A DNA stretch of 64,000 nt from Salinicola halophilus. Its GTDB lineage: Bacteria; Pseudomonadota; Gammaproteobacteria; Pseudomonadales; Halomonadaceae. Below the pieces are notes generated by a model. The model saw only the letters and a list, made by a program, of their open reading frames with translations. It was not told the DNA's origin and ran no database searches. The stretch is taken from assembly GCF_003206155.1 (NCBI RefSeq), contig NZ_PZJV01000007.1:47102-111101 (forward strand), given 5' to 3'. A program made the translations under genes and the position numbers. Of this stretch, positions 34,352-44,813 are shown piece by piece. The stretch's first letter is position 1. Every line of letters begins with the position of its first letter.

Positions 34352-35270
34352 GCAGACCCTGCTCGGTCAGGTAGTCGCGGGCGACCTGATCCGCCGGCAG
34401 GCCATCGACCTGAATCTTGCCGTTGAGCGCCTGCAGCGTTTCGCGGTCGAGGGACTCGAACACCGGTGCCAGCAGCGCTTCGATCTGCGGGTAGGATTCG
34501 AGGGTCGCCTGACGGACTACCGGTGCCGGCGCGTAGACCATCTGCACGCCTTCGGGATCGTCCATCACCTTCAGCCCGGCCGCGGCGATGGCGCCGTCGG
34601 TGCCGTAGACCATGGCGGCGTTGGCTCCGCTGGTGCCTTCCGCGGCCGCGCGAATGGTGGCCGCGGTATTGCCACCGGAGAGCACCAGCAGCTGGTCCTG
34701 GTCGAGGGTGAAGTCGTAGGCGCGCTGAAAACTCGGCAGGGCGGCGTCGCTCTCGACGAATTCCGCCGAGGCGGCAAGCTTCACTTCGCCGCCGTCGGAG
34801 ACCCAGCGACCGAAATCGGCCATGGTCGACAGATCGTTATCCTCGGCGAGCGTCTGGCGCAGCGCGATCGCCCAGGTGTTGTTCGCCGGGGCCGGTGTGA
34901 GCCACGCCAAATCGTTCTGCTCGGCATCGACGTCGCGAATCTTGTCGAAACCTGTCTCGATGTCCTTCCATGCCGGATCGTCGGTAGTGTCGGTGAAGAA
35001 GGCGCCGTTGCCGGTGTACTCCGGGTAGAGATCGATATCTCCGGAAATCAGTGCCTGCCGCACGATGTTGGTCGGGCCGAGTTCGAGACGACTCTCGACC
35101 GGTAGATCGGCGTTTTCGAGCACCTCGACGATCATGTTGCCGATCAGCGCGCCTTCGGTGTCGATCTTCGAGGCGACGCGGATGGGGTCGTCCTGGGCGA
35201 CGGCCTGGCCCATGCCACCTGCCATGGCGAGAGTCGTGGCGAAGAGGCTTGCGGCGAGCGAATGGCGCAT
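34344..35270 (-). CDS. osmolyte-binding periplasmic protein (OpuAC/OsmF type)
   Basis: 308 residues from ATG 35270, with AAGGAAGG upstream; a second ATG six codons earlier overlaps that site. A signal peptide ends 'GMGQAVAQ-DDPIRVAS'. 'TNIVRQALISGDIDLYPEYT' is the hallmark of OpuAC/YehZ binding proteins and 'AENDLSTMADFGRW', 'VVRQATLESYPQIEALL' follow the family pattern. It captures quaternary-ammonium osmolytes such as glycine betaine, or, in the YehZ branch, binds weakly. First gene of the four-gene operon. Confidence 0.93.
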   Translation of the reverse strand: MRHSLAASLFATTLAMAGGMGQAVAQDDPIRVASKIDTEGALIGNMIVEVLENADLPVESRLELGPTNIVRQALISGDIDLYPEYTGNGAFFTDTTDDPAWKDIETGFDKIRDVDAEQNDLAWLTPAPANNTWAIALRQTLAEDNDLSTMADFGRWVSDGGEVKLAASAEFVESDAALPSFQRAYDFTLDQDQLLVLSGGNTAATIRAAAEGTSGANAAMVYGTDGAIAAAGLKVMDDPEGVQMVYAPAPVVRQATLESYPQIEALLAPVFESLDRETLQALNGKIQVDGLPADQVARDYLTEQGLLD

Positions 35271-35526
35271 GGTGTCCTTCCTTGGCATCAGCGGCGGCCG
35301 GGGATACCCGGCGTTCGAGCGGTTCGGGCGGCAGGATGCCGCGTATCGTTCGAGTCTAGTCCGCTCGCTGTCGTCGAGCCAGCCGGTGCCGGCGTCTTTG
35401 CCAACTGCTAATCTTGGCGCATCGATCGGTGCCGACGGCCGTGAAGCCGGGGGCCAGGAGTGGCTCGACGAGGTCGCCAGGCGACCTCTCGGGTCGATAC
35501 GCTGACGTTGTCTAAGGAAGATCATG

Positions 35527-35865
35527 ATGAGCGAAGGAAAGAACGTGCTGAAAGCGGGTGCCGCGATGGCGTTGAGCGCCCTGTTGCTGGCGGGTTGTCA
35601 CGCCGCGCCGGCGCCGGATGACGCGCCGCCCCCGCCGCCCGATTTCGCCCCGGCACCCCCTGACCCCTGCGGTGCACGTGCGGTAGGCAGCCTGACCGGT
35701 CAGAGCCTCGACGACGACACGCGAACCTGGCTCGAGGACCGCTCACGCGCCAGTACCATCCGCATCGTCGAGCCGGGGCACAGCTACACGACGGACCACC
35801 TTCCCGAGCGCCTTCAGGTCGTCGTCGACGAGGACGAAACGATCACCTCGATCAGCTGCGGCTGA
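35527..35865 (+). CDS. I78-family peptidase inhibitor lipoprotein
   Basis: About 112 residues. Lipoprotein signal 'LSALLLAGC' with Cys near residue 24, a Pro/Ala/Asp linker, then an I78 inhibitor domain: 'GARAVGSLTGQSLDD', 'RIVEPGHSYTTDH', 'RLQVVVDEDETITSISCG', with the terminal Cys paired to the Cys at about 47. AAGGAAG lies six bases upstream of the second ATG (35527); ATG 35524 is also possible. Probably blocks a serine protease in the periplasm. Divergent from the osmolyte operon. Confidence 0.87.
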   Translation: MSEGKNVLKAGAAMALSALLLAGCHAAPAPDDAPPPPPDFAPAPPDPCGARAVGSLTGQSLDDDTRTWLEDRSRASTIRIVEPGHSYTTDHLPERLQVVVDEDETITSISCG

Positions 35866-36060
35866 TCGCGCTTTTCACCCCGTGCCCTCGTGCGGCACGC
35901 TTATCGGGGGGTCGAACGCGGGCGGCGGATCGTCCAGCAGTGTCGGCGATCGACGTCCGCCTGTCTCGATGTCTGCCCGTGTGACGGTCCGCCTTCTCTT
36001 TCTGGTGCGCAAAGAGAGCTTGCGCCCATCGGATAGAACTCGAGCTCATCGGAGAGAACG

Positions 36061-37116
36061 ATGCTACGAATGAATGCCACTGCATCGGGCACGCTGACCT
36101 GCTTTCCCTCAGGGCTGCGCCACGACGACGACACCCCCGTCAATGTCGAGGTATCCGCTGCGGTCTTCGACGGTGATCGACTGATTCTCGCCAGCGACAA
36201 GCCGATTCCCGGCGAGTCGCGTTCGGCGGCTTTCGCCGTGACGCTCGTCGACGGCGTGCCGGACCCTGAGTCGCTCACCTACCTGACGGCGCCGGCGATC
36301 AAGAACGCGATCAAGTACGAGGATTTCGCGCTGACCGTCGACGGCCGTCACATCCTCGCGACGACCGGTTTCGATCGGATCCACGCCGAGACCCACGAGC
36401 TCAACGCCTACAACCATCTGCTGATCTGGCCCGTCGGCCGGCCCGAGCAGGTCCGCGTGGTCGACCCTGACCCGCGCGATGGCATCGAGGGCTCGCTAGA
36501 GCTTCGCCGCAAGCTCGATGCCGCGATCGACCTGCCGTATTACAAGATCGAGGGGCTGGCGGCGGTACCGGCGACCGATTCGACGCTCGAAAGCGATGGC
36601 CTGCTGCTCTTCGGCGTGCGCGAGCAGGGCAAGGCGTTCGACGACTTCGACTATGTCTGCCGCGTCGTCGGCGCGCACTATCGCGTCGCCGATACGGGCA
36701 ATCTGGTCTTCGTCGATACCCTGCGCGAACGCTACCGTTTCGACCCCGCGAACTTCGCCGGCGTGCGCCATGTCTGCGGGCTCTCCAGTCTCGAGTACGA
36801 TCCCTACAACGAACGCCTCTATCTGATGGCGAGCTTCGAGGTCGAGGACGAGGGCGTCGAGCGCATCGGCGGGTATCTCTGGTCGCTGTCGCTCGACGAT
36901 TTCGCCGCCGAGCGAGCGCCCTCGATGGTCGAGAATGCCGCGGGCGGTGTACTGGAGTTCGAGCATAAGGCGGAGGGGTTGGCCGTGCTCGACCATGACC
37001 GGCTGTTCGTGGCCTACGACAACGACCGCGATATGTCGCTGGGCTCCTTCGACGAGCGCGATGTTCGCGAGGCGTGCGAAGCGCCCTATACCCTGCTGCA
37101 GATCACCGGCGATTGA
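36061..37116 (+). CDS. DUF3616-like protein of unknown function
   Basis: A 351-residue protein without a signal peptide or membrane helix. Repeated beta-strand patterns with motifs such as 'VFDGDRLILASDKPI', 'IEGLAAVP', 'GLLLFGVREQG' and 'EHKAEGLAVLDHDRLFVAYDND' suggest a beta-propeller, perhaps of the esterase-like or DUF3616 type. No catalytic residues stand out. GGAGAG precedes the ATG. Single gene, cytosolic. Confidence 0.65.
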   Translation: MLRMNATASGTLTCFPSGLRHDDDTPVNVEVSAAVFDGDRLILASDKPIPGESRSAAFAVTLVDGVPDPESLTYLTAPAIKNAIKYEDFALTVDGRHILATTGFDRIHAETHELNAYNHLLIWPVGRPEQVRVVDPDPRDGIEGSLELRRKLDAAIDLPYYKIEGLAAVPATDSTLESDGLLLFGVREQGKAFDDFDYVCRVVGAHYRVADTGNLVFVDTLRERYRFDPANFAGVRHVCGLSSLEYDPYNERLYLMASFEVEDEGVERIGGYLWSLSLDDFAAERAPSMVENAAGGVLEFEHKAEGLAVLDHDRLFVAYDNDRDMSLGSFDERDVREACEAPYTLLQITGD

Positions 37117-37203
37117 CCGGCCCCGCCGGATGACGGCCGCGACGTCGAAGCGGTCGCCATCCGACGCCTCGGCATCCGCCGGGGCGGGACCGTCGATCGA
37201 GGC

Positions 37204-38262
37204 TCAGCGCGTCGGCGGGGTCTCGGTTCGCGCGGGATGCGCGAGCGGCGAGTCGTCCCGCCAGCGCTGCACCGCGATCTGCTCCTTGAGCAGTTCCAGC
37301 AGATCGATGAGCACCTCCTGAGTGACCTTGTCGGTGGTCTCGTCGACCTTGAGCCAGGCATCGATACCGCTGCCCACCATGTCCGACAGCAGCAGGTGGA
37401 ACTGCGGCGAGCGCAGGCCGTCGACCGCCTCGTGAACCACGCGGCTGGCAATGTCGCTCAGACTCCGTTCCAGCCCTTCGGAGATCGCATCGCCCATCGG
37501 CAGGCGCCGCAGGCGACGAAGTTCGGGGTTCTCCTCCAGCGTACGGCCGACCAGGGCGGCGACGTAGCGATGGATCTCCTGATGATTCTCGGCGTAGCTC
37601 TTGTCGACGGTGCGCTCGAGTCTCGCCGCCACCTCCTCGACCAGCGCCTCCTTGCGCGGCTGGATTACCTCCTGCGAGATGCGCCGCGACAGATGCTCGC
37701 TCTGGCGGACTTCGCTCTGTATGTCGGTCAACAGTTTCAGCGCGACGCGATCCGAGAGCTCTTCCATCATCACGCCGTAGTAGGTGCGGTAGAAGCGGTA
37801 GATCGCCCAGCGGTTGATGTCGATGACGCCGAGGCGCTGCAGCCGGATCAGCAGCGAGACCACGCGCAACAGACGCAGCCAGCGGAAGCCCGCCAGCGGA
37901 ATGCAGCCGAGCACGTCGTACCAGTGCACGAAGGGATAGAAGAACCAGCGGGCGTAGCGCTGCTGGGCCACGGCGATGATCCAGCCGAGCAGCACGTCGA
38001 GGGCGAAAACGGCGACGAAGTAGAGATCGATGGTGAAGAAGTTGGCGCGGATGTTGTCGTCGTAGGCGGCGTGCAGGCCGGGCGCCACAGCCTCGAAGGC
38101 GCCGTTGAGCGGCGGAATCAGATAGAGGCTGTCGAACAGCAAAAGCGCCAGATTGACGATCACCAGTATCACCACCGACACGTCCCAGGCGACGAGCAGC
38201 CGCTCGCTCAGGCGGCTGATGGGGCGCGCCCGGCGCGGGCGTGGGGTTTCACTATTGAGCAT
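37204..38262 (-). CDS. ion-channel-like membrane protein with S4-type helix
   Basis: A 352-residue protein. The first 170 residues hold three to four membrane helices; the last, 'RWLRLLRVVSLLIRLQR', has Arg roughly every third residue like the voltage-sensing S4 helix of ion channels. Instead of a pore domain there follows a long soluble helical region of about 180 residues rich in Glu and Arg. This protein type is often annotated as an ion transporter. Whether it conducts ions is unknown. Its neighbour on the minus strand is an acyl-CoA thioesterase, 36 bases upstream. Confidence 0.7.
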   Translation of the reverse strand: MLNSETPRPRRARPISRLSERLLVAWDVSVVILVIVNLALLLFDSLYLIPPLNGAFEAVAPGLHAAYDDNIRANFFTIDLYFVAVFALDVLLGWIIAVAQQRYARWFFYPFVHWYDVLGCIPLAGFRWLRLLRVVSLLIRLQRLGVIDINRWAIYRFYRTYYGVMMEELSDRVALKLLTDIQSEVRQSEHLSRRISQEVIQPRKEALVEEVAARLERTVDKSYAENHQEIHRYVAALVGRTLEENPELRRLRRLPMGDAISEGLERSLSDIASRVVHEAVDGLRSPQFHLLLSDMVGSGIDAWLKVDETTDKVTQEVLIDLLELLKEQIAVQRWRDDSPLAHPARTETPPTR

Positions 38263-38298
38263 CGAACGTCCTTGTTCGCGGAAGGCGAGGGCGCGGTA

Positions 38299-38826
38299 TC
38301 ACGTCGGAGTACTGCCGGCGGGGTAGGCCTTGAGGTGCGCGGCCATGGCGTCGCGCTCCTCCTCGGCCTCCTGCTTGCGCAGCTTCTTGCGCAGCGCGGC
38401 CTTGTCGAAGCGTAGCTGCTGCAAGGGTGTGTTCAACGCAAGCGGCGGCACGTCGACCGGTTTGCCCTCGCCGTCGACGGCCACCATGGTGAGATAGCAG
38501 CTGTTGGTGTGACGAATCACCCGTTCCTGAATCGACTCCGCCAGCACCTTGATACCGATCTCCATCGACGAGCGCCCGACGTGATTGACCATCGCCAGAA
38601 ACGTGACCAGTTCGCCGACCAGAATGGGCTGCTTGAACAGTACCCGGTCGACGGAGAGCGTCACCACGTAGCTGCCGGCGTAGCGGCTGGCACAGGCGTA
38701 GGCGACCTCGTCGAGCTTCTTGAGGATCGCCCCGCCATGGACCTTGCCGCTGAAGTTGGCCATGTCGGGGGTCATGAGTACGGTCATCGACAGCTCGTGC
38801 TGCCGGGGAATGTCGTCTTGCGCCAC
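38299..38826 (-). CDS. hotdog-fold acyl-CoA thioesterase (YciA-like)
   Basis: About 175 residues from GTG 38826, which has GAGG at suitable distance. 'MANFSGKVHGGAILKKLDEVAYACASRYAG' is the conserved helix and active-site Asp region of YciA-type thioesterases (Asp in 'KLDEVAY'). 'RVLFKQPILVGELVTFLAMV' and 'GRSSMEIGIKVLAE' complete the hotdog. The C-terminal 30 residues are a charged helix. It hydrolyses acyl-CoA esters in the cytosol. Confidence 0.9.
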   Translation of the reverse strand: MAQDDIPRQHELSMTVLMTPDMANFSGKVHGGAILKKLDEVAYACASRYAGSYVVTLSVDRVLFKQPILVGELVTFLAMVNHVGRSSMEIGIKVLAESIQERVIRHTNSCYLTMVAVDGEGKPVDVPPLALNTPLQQLRFDKAALRKKLRKQEAEEERDAMAAHLKAYPAGSTPT

Positions 38827-38949
38827 GCTCGCCTCGGAATCGGTCGTCGTCGTTGGGCCCGTGGCCCGCTGGGCGCAAGATGTATCACGTTTGGCCGCGA
38901 CTGCCCATCGCGCCATCGCGGGCGGCCCCGGCGTGGCGCTGGTACAGGA

Positions 38950-40263
38950 TTAGAAGAGGGTCAGACCCAGACCGATCACCGCGCCGGTCACCACCAGCTG
39001 GATCAGGCAGAAGCCCATGATGTCCTTGGCGTTGAGCCCGGCGATGGCGAGCACCGGCAGCGCCCAGAAGGGCTGCAGCAGGTTGGTCCAGGCATCGCCC
39101 CAGGCGACCCCCATCGCCACGCGGGCGACGTCGGCCCCGAGCGCCTCGGCGGCGGGCAGCATCACTGGCGCCTGTACGGCCCACTGCCCGCCGCCGGAGG
39201 GAACGAACAGATTGACCACCCCGGCGCTGATGAACGACCAGAACGGCAGACTCTCGGCGCTGGCGATGGCGACGAACATCTCGGAGAGCGACTCGGCGAG
39301 CCCCGAGCCCATCATGATTCCCATGATGCCGGCGTAGAACGGGAACTGGATGACGATCCCCGCGCCACCCTTGATCGCCTCGTTGAGGCTCGCCAGCAGA
39401 CTTCTCGGCGTGCGGTGCAGCACGATCGCCAGCATCAGGAACAGGAAGTTGACGCTATTGAGGTTGAGCCCGCCGTCGCCGAAGCCGAACGTGTAGACGA
39501 GATAGGCGAGCCCCGGCACACCCACTAGCCAGGAGAGCAGCGTGGAGGTTTCGAGACGATCCGCCGGGCGCTCGATGGTCACCCGGTCGTCGGCGCTAGG
39601 CTCGGCCAGCCGTGACGCGCTGACGTAGACGCTGTCCCGCGGCGAGGGGAGCATCCAGCGGTTGACCAGCGGCATGATGACGAAGAGTGCGGCGACGATG
39701 AGCAGGTTGAAGCCGGCGAAGATCGTCTGCGAGGTGGAAACGAGGCCGATCTCGGCCTCGCTGAAGTGACCCGGTGTGGCGATGGTCAGCGGAATCGAGC
39801 CGGCGAGACCGCCGTGCCAGACCACGAACCCCGAGTAGGCGCTGGCGATCAGCAGCCGATAGTCGACCCGGATGCGCCGCGCCAGCGCCTTGGCGAAGAG
39901 CGCGCCGATCACCAGCCCGAAGCCCCAGTTGATCCAGCTCGCTGCCAGCGACACCAGCGTCACCAGCACGATGGCGCTTCCCGGCGAACGAGCGAGACTC
40001 GCCAGGCGGTCGAGCAGGCGTTTCATCGGCGGCGAGCTTGCGAGCATGAAGCCGGTGACCAGCACCAGCAGCATCTGCATCGAGAACGACAGCAGCCCCC
40101 AGAAGCCGTCGCCCCAGTCGCGCATCACCGCCAGCGGCGTCTGACGCTCGAAGAGCATCGCGGCAAGGGCGGCGACGAGCGTGAGCAGCAGCACGAAGAT
40201 GTAGGGATCGGGCAGATAGCGCTCGACCATGCGAACGGCGGGACGCGATAGACGCTGGAGCAT
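38950..40263 (-). CDS. short-chain fatty acid transporter (AtoE family)
   Basis: About 437 residues from ATG 40263 (an earlier start at 40326 is possible, adding 21). A dozen membrane helices with AtoE-family motifs 'RYLPDPYIFVLLLTL', 'SWINWGFGLVIGALFAKAL', 'GFVVWHGGLAGSIPLTIA' and 'VNLFVPSGGGQWAVQAPVM'. Members import acetoacetate or short fatty acids. It adjoins a thioesterase gene, which fits fatty-acid handling. Confidence 0.9.
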   Translation of the reverse strand: MLQRLSRPAVRMVERYLPDPYIFVLLLTLVAALAAMLFERQTPLAVMRDWGDGFWGLLSFSMQMLLVLVTGFMLASSPPMKRLLDRLASLARSPGSAIVLVTLVSLAASWINWGFGLVIGALFAKALARRIRVDYRLLIASAYSGFVVWHGGLAGSIPLTIATPGHFSEAEIGLVSTSQTIFAGFNLLIVAALFVIMPLVNRWMLPSPRDSVYVSASRLAEPSADDRVTIERPADRLETSTLLSWLVGVPGLAYLVYTFGFGDGGLNLNSVNFLFLMLAIVLHRTPRSLLASLNEAIKGGAGIVIQFPFYAGIMGIMMGSGLAESLSEMFVAIASAESLPFWSFISAGVVNLFVPSGGGQWAVQAPVMLPAAEALGADVARVAMGVAWGDAWTNLLQPFWALPVLAIAGLNAKDIMGFCLIQLVVTGAVIGLGLTLF

Positions 40264-40393
40264 GGAGACGGGCTCTCGGTGGATGTCGGCCGAGCGTAGC
40301 GCCTGGGCGCCGACGGCGTCAGTCAACCTTGGTCGAGTCGGGCCGCGCCTCGGCGAGGGCTCGCGTCCGTCTCAGGCGGCCGCGAGCGCCCCC

Positions 40394-41746
40394 TCAGGTC
40401 GTGGGCGTGGCCGTCCAGCGGGTGCGCCGATAGTGAAAATAGCAGGCGCCGAGCGACGCCGAACGCACCGCAGTGAAGAGCAGAAACGACAGCCACAGGC
40501 CGTGGTTGCCGAACCCCTGCGTCAGCCACCACGTCGGCAGATAGCAGGCGATCGCCAGCCACACGGTGTCGCGCATCGCCCGGCTCTCGGTGGCACCGAT
40601 GAACACTCCGTCGAGCAGATAGCTCCACACCGCGATCGCCGGCATCGCGACCATCCACGGCAGATAGTCGGCGGCGGCGGCGCGGACCTCCGGCAGGTCG
40701 GTGAGAAGCGCTACCAGCGCATCGCCGCCGACAGCGAAGATCAGCATCGCCGCGCCGGCCACCGCCACCGAAAGCTTGGCCGCCGCGCGGACAGCATCGC
40801 CGAAGTCATCCCAGGCGCGCTTGCCCACCGAGCGCCCGGTAAGCGCCTCGGCGGCGTTGGCGAAGCCGTCGAGCGCGAAGGAGGTGAGCATGATGAACTG
40901 CAACAGCACCGCGTTGGCAGCGAGTACCGTGTCGCCGAAGTTGGCCGCCTGGGCGGTGAAGAACGCCTGCGCGAACAGCAGCCCCAGCGTGCGCACGAAC
41001 AGATGCTGGTTGACGCGGATCAGCTCCGCGTAGCGCGACAACGAGCGCAGCGCTTCGCGTGACAGCGACCCGCCGAGAGTGCGCCAGTGCACCGCCACCC
41101 GCCACAGCCCGAAGGCGAGCGCGCTGTAGTCGGCGATCAGCGAGGCCCACGCCACGCCGTCGCTGGCGAAGCCGAAGCCGACCACGAAGATCAGATCGAG
41201 CAGGATGTTGACGCCGTTGGTGAGCAGCAGGATCGCCAGCGTGATACGGGTACGCTGCTGGCCGATGAACCAGCCGAGAATGGCGTAGTTGGCGAGCACC
41301 GCCGGTGCCGAAAAGATCCGGATGTGGGCGTAATCGCTTGCCAGCGCGGTCGCCACCGCACTGCCGTCGAGCAGCCACAACCCCAGCGAGATCAAGGGCT
41401 CGGCCAGCAGAATCAGTGCCACGCCGATCGCCCCTGCCATCACCAGCGACTGCGCCAGCAGCAGACGAACGTCGCTGTCGCTCTCGCGGCCCACCGCCTG
41501 AGAGGTGAGCCCGGTGGTGCCCATGCGCAGAAAGCCGAAGCCCCAGTAGAGAAAGCTGAATAGCGTCGCCCCGAGGGTGACCGCGGCGAGATAGCGCGAG
41601 TCCGGCAGATGGCCCACCACCGCGGTGTCGACCAGCCCGAGCAGCGGCACGCTGAGATTGGAGAGGATGATCGGCCAGGCCAGTTTCCCGATGTGGGACG
41701 GGGTGTAACGGCGGGGCTCGGTGTCGCTGGCGGTCGGGCGATCCAC
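40394..41746 (-). CDS. MATE-family exporter (DinF-like)
   Basis: About 450 residues from GTG 41746, which has AAGGA five bases upstream; an earlier ATG would add a non-conserved 42-residue leader. Twelve membrane helices. 'WPIILSNLSVPLLGLVDTAV' and 'TLFSFLYWGFGFLRMGTTGL' place it in the DinF branch of MATE transporters, which expel cationic or oxidising compounds in exchange for sodium or protons. In E. coli dinF is SOS-controlled; no LexA box is visible here. Confidence 0.92.
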   Translation of the reverse strand: MDRPTASDTEPRRYTPSHIGKLAWPIILSNLSVPLLGLVDTAVVGHLPDSRYLAAVTLGATLFSFLYWGFGFLRMGTTGLTSQAVGRESDSDVRLLLAQSLVMAGAIGVALILLAEPLISLGLWLLDGSAVATALASDYAHIRIFSAPAVLANYAILGWFIGQQRTRITLAILLLTNGVNILLDLIFVVGFGFASDGVAWASLIADYSALAFGLWRVAVHWRTLGGSLSREALRSLSRYAELIRVNQHLFVRTLGLLFAQAFFTAQAANFGDTVLAANAVLLQFIMLTSFALDGFANAAEALTGRSVGKRAWDDFGDAVRAAAKLSVAVAGAAMLIFAVGGDALVALLTDLPEVRAAAADYLPWMVAMPAIAVWSYLLDGVFIGATESRAMRDTVWLAIACYLPTWWLTQGFGNHGLWLSFLLFTAVRSASLGACYFHYRRTRWTATPTT

Positions 41747-42103
41747 GATAGTCCTTGTCGCGTCGATGAAAGATGAGTCGGCGGGCGGCTCGCAGCCGGC
41801 CTGACCGCAAGCGACGGGCCAGAAAGCCGAAGCGCGTGCCCGTGCGGTCCACAGGATACGCCGTCGATGCACGTCGATCGATGCGCGCCTTCACGGTGCC
41901 CCCAGGGGAAAGAGCGGGCGGTAAACGTGGCGATGCCGGCGAGTGCGACAGGCGCAGCGACCCTGAAAGGATACGTGGCCGGGAAAGTTGCGCCCACGAC
42001 CGGCTGCTCTACAGTAGGGAAACCGCCGCTACCGGTAGGCCTCATGGTCGACACCGTTTGCGACGAGAGATAACAAGATCTTATCGCTTTCGAGGGAATA
42101 CTC
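41747..42103. other. intergenic region between MATE exporter and barrel genes
   Basis: A divergent promoter region of 357 bases. It contains an imperfect hairpin (GACCGCA 41803-41809 with TGCGGTC 41843-41849, with an inner CGGGC/GCCCG pair) and, 20 bases before the barrel ATG, the dyad GATAA-N7-TTATC (42069-42085) around an AAGATCTT core. No gene is supported. Confidence 0.5.
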
Positions 42104-43516
42104 ATGACGATAACAACCGCGTTCATCGGTCGCGCGTCGCGCCGATCGTTTGCCGCCGCCGCGCTGATACTCCCCGCCTCCAGCGTTTTCGCCTACACCG
42201 CCGTCACCGACATCGACTATCAGGATGCCGGCATCGTGCCGCCCGCAACGCCGCATTCGCTCTACGAGAGCCGCGACGGCGACGTGCGTCTCAACGGGGG
42301 GCTGTCGCTCTACGGCTTCGCCGCCGCCACCGACGACGTCAACTTCGGCTCGAGCTCGAGCATCGATGCCGGCGCCCCGACCGGCGAAAGCCCGGACTGG
42401 CTGGAGGCGGTGGTGCAGCCCGGCTTCACGGCCGAGTGGGACGTCGATGACGCCGGCACCTGGTTCACCGGCGTGCAGGGCAGCTACGCGGCGACGCGGG
42501 GCAGCCGCTACGGCGACGCCGCCGGCGCCACGCCCAATCATCCGGAGCACGGCCGGCTCGACCGCGCCTACCTCGGCTGGCGCAGCGGCAACCTGTGGGC
42601 GGACACGCTCGGTGAAGACGCGATCACGCTCTCCGGTGGGCGCCAGAAGTTCCAGTTCGGCGAGGGTTTTCTGGTCGGCGATGGCTTCACCGATACCGGC
42701 AAGTACGCGGGCTACTACATCGGTCCCAGCGAGGGCTTCGAGAATACCGCCGTGGCATCGATCGACAGCCAGGGCTGGCACGGGGACCTCTTCCATCTGG
42801 AGGCGGATCAGTACGTGCGCGGCGGGCCGGATACCGAGACGAAAGCCAACGGCATCAACGTCGACTACACCTTCGGGGAGCGGGCCAAGGTGGGGGCGGC
42901 CTATCTGCGCGTCTACGACAGCGACACCGCCACCCGCGACGGCATGGACGTCTATAACCTGCGCGCCAAGGGCAAGCCGTTCGCCGCCGTACCCAATCTG
43001 TCGCTGGGCGGACAGCTCGTGCACGAGAAGAACGACGACGAGGGCATCGACGACAGCGGCTGGTACGTCCAGGCGACCTACGATTTCGTCGATCTGCCGT
43101 GGACGCCTCAGCTCGCCTATCGTCACGCCGAATTCGAGGAGAATTACGATACCCTCTTCTACGACTTCGCCGGCGGCTGGGGTAACTGGTTCATGGGGGA
43201 GATCGTCGGCGAGTACATGCTTTTCAACAGCAATCTCGATATCGACATGGTGCGGTTTTCCGTCTCCCCGCGGGACGATCTCGAAGCCGGCGTGATCGGC
43301 TATCACTTCCGCTATCACGATCGCGAGGCGGCCGGCGTGAGCGACAGCGACTTCGCCAACGAGATCAACCTCTACGCCGACTGGTCGGTCACCGAGCGGC
43401 TGTCGCTGTCGGCGATCTACGCCTTCGCCTCGCCGGAAACCGGCGCCGAGGAGCGTTTCGGCGGCAACGACGACGATGCCCAGCTCATCGAGCTCTACGC
43501 CACCTACACCTTCTGA
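42104..43516 (+). CDS. outer-membrane beta-barrel porin
   Basis: A 470-residue secreted protein with a signal ending 'SSVFA-YTAVTD' and many amphipathic beta strands with aromatic ends, closing with 'YATYTF', the terminal Phe expected for barrel insertion. It resembles large substrate-selective porins (about 16-18 strands). Acidic residues are abundant, as expected for a halophile surface protein. GAGGG precedes ATG. The exact substrate is unknown. Confidence 0.78.
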   Translation: MTITTAFIGRASRRSFAAAALILPASSVFAYTAVTDIDYQDAGIVPPATPHSLYESRDGDVRLNGGLSLYGFAAATDDVNFGSSSSIDAGAPTGESPDWLEAVVQPGFTAEWDVDDAGTWFTGVQGSYAATRGSRYGDAAGATPNHPEHGRLDRAYLGWRSGNLWADTLGEDAITLSGGRQKFQFGEGFLVGDGFTDTGKYAGYYIGPSEGFENTAVASIDSQGWHGDLFHLEADQYVRGGPDTETKANGINVDYTFGERAKVGAAYLRVYDSDTATRDGMDVYNLRAKGKPFAAVPNLSLGGQLVHEKNDDEGIDDSGWYVQATYDFVDLPWTPQLAYRHAEFEENYDTLFYDFAGGWGNWFMGEIVGEYMLFNSNLDIDMVRFSVSPRDDLEAGVIGYHFRYHDREAAGVSDSDFANEINLYADWSVTERLSLSAIYAFASPETGAEERFGGNDDDAQLIELYATYTF

Positions 43517-43535
43517 CCGCGACGCGCGGTCCTCG

Positions 43536-43586
43536 AAAACGCCATCGCCGCCCCGATCGACGGATCGGGGCGGCGATGGCGTCTTG
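43536..43586 (+). terminator. strong hairpin terminator after the barrel gene
   Basis: ACGCCATCGCCGCCCCGATC and GGATCGGGGCGGCGATGGCG (starting near 43539 and 43562) form a stem of about 19 pairs flanked by A and T runs on either side. It can serve the barrel gene and the converging small membrane protein gene. Confidence 0.85.
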
Positions 43587-43615
43587 CTGTCGGGCGCTAG
43601 CCGCTTCGACGACCG

Positions 43616-43876
43616 TCAGTGCGGTGTCTCGCGAGCCTGCAGCCGTTTGAGGCGCTTGAGCAGTCGGGCGTTGCGTACCACCTGGAGGATGATGAACAGC
43701 GCGAGCGTGCCCATCGTGACCAGCAGCGTCGTGGGCGGAATCGGCGTGCCCATCAGCGTGGTGGCGATGACGACGAACCCTACCCCGACACCCACGACGA
43801 GGATCGACCACGCGTTGCGGCGATACTGCTTGAGCAAGCGGGCCTGGCTCGCGTTGTCGTGACGATCGTTTGTCAT
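43616..43876 (-). CDS. small two-helix membrane protein
   Basis: An 86-residue protein with two membrane helices (about 24-43 and 50-68) between basic ends. No recognised family. GAGAAG precedes the ATG. It is followed by the barrel gene terminator. Its neighbour upstream is yfhL, 91 bases away and on the same strand. Confidence 0.7.
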   Translation of the reverse strand: MTNDRHDNASQARLLKQYRRNAWSILVVGVGVGFVVIATTLMGTPIPPTTLLVTMGTLALFIILQVVRNARLLKRLKRLQARETPH

Positions 43877-43967
43877 GCGCTTCTCTCGGATGGGGACGTC
43901 TCGCGGGCCGGCGCGCGTTGCATGGCGACACGGCGCCGACTGTCGCTTGGACGGAAAAGATCACCGC

Positions 43968-44724
<757 letters not shown>

Positions 44725-44813
44725 GCCATTCACCTCGTCATTGTCGCCGTCGCTTGCGAGTCTGTCCGGTCGGACATCGTGTCGACCGGGTGCCGTGCCG
44801 ATCGAGCCTGACG

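Noticed and set aside
41803..41849. Possible riboswitch or terminator hairpin between the MATE and barrel genes
   Set aside because: The pairing is imperfect, no T tract follows, and no known riboswitch core is seen.
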